Of a stretch of DNA of 64,000 nucleotides, positions 59,768-64,000 are shown piece by piece (positions within the stretch are counted from its first letter, which is position 1; each line of letters starts with the position of its first letter). Made by a program: the position numbers and the translations under genes. Source of the stretch: Desulfotignum sp032250905. GTDB lineage: Bacteria > Desulfobacterota > Desulfobacteria > Desulfobacterales > Desulfobacteraceae. The notes under the pieces were generated by a model. That model had not been told where the DNA came from, did not search any database, and saw nothing but the letters and a program-made list of their open reading frames with translations. The stretch lies in the NCBI GenBank assembly GCA_032250905.1, contig JAVVEQ010000008.1, forward strand, positions 27,104 through 91,103, given 5' to 3'.

Positions 59768-59832
59768 CTGTATTAGAATTACTAATTTTGACAATTGAAA
59801 CCCTGCAACCCCGGAACAAGCAACACCCTTTT

Positions 59833-61239
59833 ATGAAACGATTCATTACATGGCTGGCGATTTTCTTGATGACGATACCCGGATTATCGTCAAAATCATT
59901 TGCCATTTCCATACCGGATGAACTCAAACTGGCGGATGAGTTCATGAACAAGATTCAACAGCAGCAGGTCATTCTGGATGATCCTGTGGCCACTCACCTG
60001 ATCAATGCGGTGGGCCGTCACATTCTGGAACGGCTGTCAGCCCAGCCTTTCAATTATTCCTTTTACCTGATCGATGACGGCACGTTCAATGCCTTTGCCA
60101 GCCCCGGAGCCAATATCTTTATACACCGGGGGTTGATTACCGCCCTTTCCAGCACAGATGAACTGGCCGGTATCATGGCCCATGAAATCGCACATGCGGT
60201 CAGCCGGCATGTCTCGCAATCCATTGACCGTTCCAAACTGGTCAATATGGGCACCATGGCAGGGGTGCTGGCCGGCATCATCGTGGGTTCGGCCGGAGGG
60301 GGCGGAGATGCAGCCCAGGCGTTGACCATGGGATCCATGGCCGCCGGATATTCATCCATGCTCACCTATACCCGGGACAATGAAACCGAAGCAGACCAGA
60401 AAGCCTTTACACTGCTCCAGCAGACCTGTTTTTCTCCACAGGGGCTGCTGGTCAGCCTCAATAAACTCAGAGATGCGGATTACATGGGAATTGAAGGCAT
60501 TCCCGATTATTTCAAGACCCATCCCGGTACCGGCTCACGCATCTCCCATCTGTCCGGTCTGCTGTCTGACTATACCCATGATCCATCCGGAATTTCCTGT
60601 CCTGACACTTACAACTACGACATGGTCAAATACCGGGTCATGGGATTATATGAACCGGTCAATGAAAGTATCCGGACCATTGATTCGAAAATTGTCCAAG
60701 ATCCGTCCAATCCGGCACTGTATTATGGGCTGGGCCTGCTGTATGCCAGGGAGAACCGGCGGAATCAGGCCATTGCCCAGCTGCAGAAAGCCCTTTCGTA
60801 TAATCTGATGGATCCGCTGATTCTTCTGGAGCTGGGACGGATCTATATCCTTGACGGCCAGTATGACAAAGCCATGAAAATTTTGCCGGGAATTCAGTCT
60901 GACCCAGTTCTGGGAACCACGGCCAGATATCATCTGGCGGTTGCCCAGCTGGAATCCGGAGACCTGGCATCCGCCAGACAGAACCTGGTTCAAGTGACCG
61001 AAACTGCTTCAAAATCATTCCCCAGGGCCTATTATCACCTGGGCGAGATTATGTCCCGGGAAAACAGAACCGCCCTGTCCCATTACTATCTGGGGGTCTA
61101 TTATGACATGATTCAGGATTCAAAAAATGCCGCCCGACACCTGAAAAGAGCTCTGGACGAGGGATTGGATGATCCGGATACAAAAATAGCGGCAGAAAAA
61201 CGCCTGGAAAGAATCTCCACCGGCAGGCAGCCCTCCTGA
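59833..61239 (+). CDS. M48 metalloprotease with TPR repeats (BepA/YfgC-like)
   Basis: A 468-residue periplasmic protein. Signal peptide: MKRFITWLAIFLMTIPGLSS, cleaved near FAI. The zinc site is MAHEIAHAVSRH with the third ligand Glu in DNETEADQKAF. The C-terminal half has TPR repeats (NPALYYGLGLLYARENRRNQ and the following units). BepA acts in outer-membrane protein quality control with the BAM and Lpt machines. It converges with fusA, 10 bp apart. A possible upstream TTG start lacks a signal peptide. Confidence 0.9.
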   Translation: MKRFITWLAIFLMTIPGLSSKSFAISIPDELKLADEFMNKIQQQQVILDDPVATHLINAVGRHILERLSAQPFNYSFYLIDDGTFNAFASPGANIFIHRGLITALSSTDELAGIMAHEIAHAVSRHVSQSIDRSKLVNMGTMAGVLAGIIVGSAGGGGDAAQALTMGSMAAGYSSMLTYTRDNETEADQKAFTLLQQTCFSPQGLLVSLNKLRDADYMGIEGIPDYFKTHPGTGSRISHLSGLLSDYTHDPSGISCPDTYNYDMVKYRVMGLYEPVNESIRTIDSKIVQDPSNPALYYGLGLLYARENRRNQAIAQLQKALSYNLMDPLILLELGRIYILDGQYDKAMKILPGIQSDPVLGTTARYHLAVAQLESGDLASARQNLVQVTETASKSFPRAYYHLGEIMSRENRTALSHYYLGVYYDMIQDSKNAARHLKRALDEGLDDPDTKIAAEKRLERISTGRQPS

Positions 61240-61249
61240 TTCTCTCCCG

Positions 61250-63283
61250 TCAGACCCTGTCGAACCTTTCGAATTTCATGCTGAATGTTCCCCGGCCCTG
61301 GGTAGCAGAGCGCAGGGCTGTGGAATACCCGAACATTCTGGCTAACGGCACCACCGCATGTATGATCTGGATATTGGCTTTGGGCGCAATGGATTCCACT
61401 TTGCCGCCCCGGGCATTGAGATCGGCAATGGCATCTCCCATATAGGTATCCGGCACAAACACCTCCACCTGCATGATCGGTTCCAGAAGAGCCAGAGATG
61501 CATTTTCCAGGGCTTCTTTGCATGCCATGGAGGCACACACTGAAAATCCCAGTTCCGTGGATTTTCCTTCTTCAAAAGCGCCACCCAGCAACCTCACCTC
61601 CAGATCCACCAGTGGATATCCCTTGAGATATCCCCCTTCCAGACTTTCGCGGATCCCCTGTTCAATGGCAGGCACAAACTGAGGCGGAATCTGGTCTTCA
61701 GGGGCTTTGCTGGTGAAAACAATCCCGGCTCCCCGATCCAGGGGCTTGAGCTGAATCCTGACCTTTGCATAATGGGATTTTCCTGAAATATCCCGTTCAA
61801 ACACAGCCTCACCTGTGGCCGGCGCCGTAACCACCTCTCTGTATACCACCTGGGGATTGCCCACATTCACCTGGGTGTTGAACTCCTTGCGCATCCTCGA
61901 AATAATGATCTCCAGGTGCAGTTCACCCATTCCAGACAAAATGGTCTGACCGGTTTCTTCATCCTTGGACACCTTGAGGGTCGGATCCTCGATCATGAAT
62001 TTTTCCATAACCATGTCCAGTTTTTCCTGGTCCGCATGGGTTCTGGGCTCGATGGCAATGGATATCACCGGGTCTTCATATTTCATTTTCTCAAGGAACA
62101 CCGGATGATCCACAGAACACAACGTGTCGCCGGTGCCTGAATCCTTCAAGCCCACAATACCCACAATATCCCCGGCATACGCTTCTTTGAGCCGTTCCCG
62201 CTTGTTGGCATGCATAAGCAGAATCCGGGACAGTTTTTCCTTTTTCTTCAACACGGGGTTGTATACGTCGGATCCGGCTTCGATTCTCCCTGAATAAATC
62301 CTGGCAAAAGACAGTTTTCGGCCTTCAATCATGGACACCTTGAAGATCAGAGCTGCCAGGGGGCCTTTTTTTTCGGGCGGAAAATCAAGGGGATCGCCGG
62401 TTTCCGGATGTACCCCCCGCACCGGGGGCACATCCAGGGGACTGGGAAGAAAATCCTGGATGGCATTGAGCAACGGCTGGATGCCTTTGTTCTTCAAGGC
62501 ACTGCCGCACAGCACCGGCACTATCCTCCGGGTGATGGTGGCTTTCCGGATGGCATCGATCAAATCTGCCCGGGTAATCTCCTCTTCTCCCAGGTATTTT
62601 TCCATGATGGCATCATCCTGTTCAGCCACTGATTCCAGCAGTTTTTCCCTATATTCCAAGGCCTGGTCTGAATATTCAGAAGGAATCTCTTCCACCACAT
62701 ATTTGGCACCCAGGCTTTCATCATCCCAGCGGATCTGCTTCATATCTATCAGATCGATCACGCCGTCAAAATGATCTTCCGCGCCCATGGGGATCTGGAG
62801 CAACACCGGATTGGCCCCCAGTTTCTCCCTGATGGATTCTACGGCCCCGAAAAAATCCGCGCCGGTTCGATCCATTTTATTGATGAATGCCATCCGGGGG
62901 ACCCGGTACCGGTCCGCCTGGCGCCATACGGTTTCAGACTGGGGTTCCACACCGCCCACGGCACAGAACACACCGATGGCTCCATCCAGCACCCGCAGGG
63001 CTCTTTCCACTTCAACCGTAAAATCCACATGTCCCGGTGTATCGATGATCTGGATGACGGACTGCTGCCACTGGCAGGTGGTCACTGCCGAAGTAATGGT
63101 AATTCCCCGCTCCTGCTCATCCTGCATCCAGTCCATGGTCGCCTCTCCGTCATGCACCTCACCGATCTTGTGAGATTTTCCGGTATAGTACAGGATCCGC
63201 TCTGTCACCGTGGTCTTGCCCGCATCGATATGGGCCATGATTCCGATATTTCTGATTTTAGACAGGGTGTTTTTCTGGGTCAT
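61250..63283 (-). CDS. fusA: Translation elongation factor G
   Basis: A 677-residue GTPase that drives ribosomal translocation. G1 AHIDAGKTT, G2 RGITITS, G3 DTPGHVD and G4 NKMD are intact. Domains II to V follow, with SGMGELHLEI and a glutamate-rich C-terminus. It stands alone, not with rpsL, rpsG or tuf, which fits the EF-G type with the GLKDSGTGDTL stretch seen also in mitochondrial EF-G1. The start MTQKNTLSK is preferred: an ATG 18 codons upstream would lie about 5 bases after the predicted transcription start. Confidence 0.93.
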   Translation of the reverse strand: MTQKNTLSKIRNIGIMAHIDAGKTTVTERILYYTGKSHKIGEVHDGEATMDWMQDEQERGITITSAVTTCQWQQSVIQIIDTPGHVDFTVEVERALRVLDGAIGVFCAVGGVEPQSETVWRQADRYRVPRMAFINKMDRTGADFFGAVESIREKLGANPVLLQIPMGAEDHFDGVIDLIDMKQIRWDDESLGAKYVVEEIPSEYSDQALEYREKLLESVAEQDDAIMEKYLGEEEITRADLIDAIRKATITRRIVPVLCGSALKNKGIQPLLNAIQDFLPSPLDVPPVRGVHPETGDPLDFPPEKKGPLAALIFKVSMIEGRKLSFARIYSGRIEAGSDVYNPVLKKKEKLSRILLMHANKRERLKEAYAGDIVGIVGLKDSGTGDTLCSVDHPVFLEKMKYEDPVISIAIEPRTHADQEKLDMVMEKFMIEDPTLKVSKDEETGQTILSGMGELHLEIIISRMRKEFNTQVNVGNPQVVYREVVTAPATGEAVFERDISGKSHYAKVRIQLKPLDRGAGIVFTSKAPEDQIPPQFVPAIEQGIRESLEGGYLKGYPLVDLEVRLLGGAFEEGKSTELGFSVCASMACKEALENASLALLEPIMQVEVFVPDTYMGDAIADLNARGGKVESIAPKANIQIIHAVVPLARMFGYSTALRSATQGRGTFSMKFERFDRV

Positions 63284-63348
63284 CTTGTTATCAACATCTT
63301 TGATTAATTGTGAAATTGTGCCGGCAGTGGCTGTCATTCAAATGGTAT

Positions 63349-63377
63349 TTGATACAGCATTGCCTGTGCACTGTCAA
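63349..63377 (-). promoter_or_regulatory. Candidate sigma-70 promoter for fusA
   Basis: On the minus strand TTGACA and TATCAA are 17 bp apart, giving a leader of about 59 nt to the preferred start. Confidence 0.6.
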
Positions 63378-63493
63378 GAAAATAGCTTGCAAAACCCGGG
63401 CTGGTTTAATAAAATTATCATTCTTAACCAGACTGCATATCTTGGATATCTCAACCGTTCAGTGACAATAATTTTATGGAGGTTTGGGCCCGG

Positions 63494-63862
63494 ATGATTC
63501 CCGGATTTGAAAAGATTGTAGAGGAAAGAATCAAAAAAGCGCAGGAACAAGGAGTGTTTGAAAACCTGGAGGGAAAGGGCACACCGTTTGTCCTGGAGTC
63601 GGATCATCCGGCCCCGGATGACTGCCGCCTTGCCTACAAAATTTTGAAAAATGCAGGATTTCTTCCTCCTGAAATTGAATTGAAGAAAAAAATCAGCCAG
63701 GCCGAGCTGTTGCTTGAAGCCACCGATACCTCGTCTGCTGAACACCGGGAAATCTCAAAAAAACTCAATTACCTGTTGACCAAACTTGAGTTTCTTCGGG
63801 GCGGCATATCGCCGCTGATAACAGACAAATACCAGGAAAATATCATCAGAAAATTATCATGA
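63494..63862 (+). CDS. DUF1992 (DnaJ-homologue C28-like) small protein
   Basis: A 122-residue helical protein of the YhdN/DUF1992 type: IVEERIKKAQEQGVFENLEGKG and then a coiled-coil part. The family occurs widely, is soluble and has no known role. A GGAGG site is 11 bp before the chosen ATG. It overlaps the next gene by 4 bp. Confidence 0.82.
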   Translation: MIPGFEKIVEERIKKAQEQGVFENLEGKGTPFVLESDHPAPDDCRLAYKILKNAGFLPPEIELKKKISQAELLLEATDTSSAEHREISKKLNYLLTKLEFLRGGISPLITDKYQENIIRKLS

Positions 63863-64000
63863 AGTTTAAAAAAAACGACAATGAAGGGTTGTTCAAAAAC
63901 ATATTCGTCGCTTATTTCATTTTGCTGTTCCATGTGCTGCTTCTGGCAGGCATTGCTGTTTTTGTCGTTTTGATCAAAGGGGTTTTTGAGTATCTGCCCT
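63859..64000 (+). CDS. Membrane protein, N-terminal part only (cut by window edge)
   Basis: The first 47 codons are visible. A basic start MKFKKNDNEGL is followed by one strongly hydrophobic helix (NIFVAYFILLFHVLLLAGIA split in two) that continues to the window edge. The ATGA overlap with the DUF1992 gene shows the two are coupled. The protein cannot be named from this part. Confidence 0.6.
   Translation, partial: MKFKKNDNEGLFKNIFVAYFILLFHVLLLAGIAVFVVLIKGVFEYLP

Noticed and set aside
1..64000. CRISPR arrays, insertion sequences, prophage or tRNA-associated islands
   Set aside because: No regular spaced repeats, transposase, integrase or duplicated tRNA end was seen.

Overview
The window looks like a chromosomal segment of a strictly anaerobic, sulfate-reducing Desulfobacterota bacterium close to Desulfobacteraceae. 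The evidence is the combination of an Rnf complex with a tetraheme cytochrome c, an HdrA remnant, tungstate transport plus molybdopterin genes, a selenocysteine-containing SelD, siroheme-linked heme synthesis, paired ferredoxin-MinD ATPases with NifX-like proteins, and a split PurH. The taxon is inferred from gene content only. No rRNA, insertion sequence, prophage or CRISPR array was seen. One tRNA (Asn, GTT) is present.

Layout. 1-1.6 kb: tetrapyrrole operon on the minus strand (siroheme synthase, CcsA/HemX-type membrane protein, start of hemA). 1.7-5.7 kb: an amidohydrolase facing a phoU-phoB-phoR operon. 6-13.7 kb: metal cofactor supply (tungstate importer tupBC, moaC, moaE, mobA, moaB), with mltA, rmuC and pyrR interleaved. 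13.7-16.4 kb: ychF, yhbY and a family II pyrophosphatase. 16.5-18.5 kb: an unusual RnfB fused to a GltD-like flavoprotein, under its own promoter. 18.7-21 kb: a hydrolase and a B12-binding radical SAM protein.

21-25.9 kb is a decayed segment. It holds a homocysteine methyltransferase with two internal deletions, an HdrA N-terminus joined to the tail of a histidine kinase, a receiver-kinase with an internal out-of-frame deletion, and an orphan translation start. An intact AAA/DUF4143 ATPase and an intact receiver-kinase lie among them. 26.2-29.2 kb is a five-gene operon behind a textbook sigma-54 promoter: a degenerate receiver, two MinD-type ATPases with ferredoxin inserts, and two NifX-like proteins. 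It matches the gene set of the orange protein (ORP) Mo-Cu cluster system known from Desulfovibrio.

29.4-38.8 kb: a stand-alone PocR sensor domain, an RlmL-like methyltransferase, a DUF547 protein, a two-component pair, cyclopropane fatty acid synthase, and yedF/selD, where selD has an in-frame UGA read as Sec. 39-45.4 kb: tRNA-Asn, RseC, then cytochrome c3-rnfCDGEA and mltG. 45.4-54.7 kb: Smr protein, RNB exonuclease, split purH, a glutamate/leucine-type dehydrogenase fused to CBS domains, an MFS carrier, a DUF362 ferredoxin protein and a small Cys/Trp-rich protein. 55-59.7 kb: a complete BmpA-NupOPQ-type nucleoside ABC importer. 59.8-64 kb: an M48-TPR periplasmic protease, EF-G, a DUF1992 protein and the start of a membrane protein.

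Taken together, the genes describe energy conservation by Rnf and flavin-based electron transfer, Mo/W/Se cofactor supply, and sigma-54 control of an Fe-S/Mo protein assembly operon. All promoter, terminator and operator calls were made by eye.
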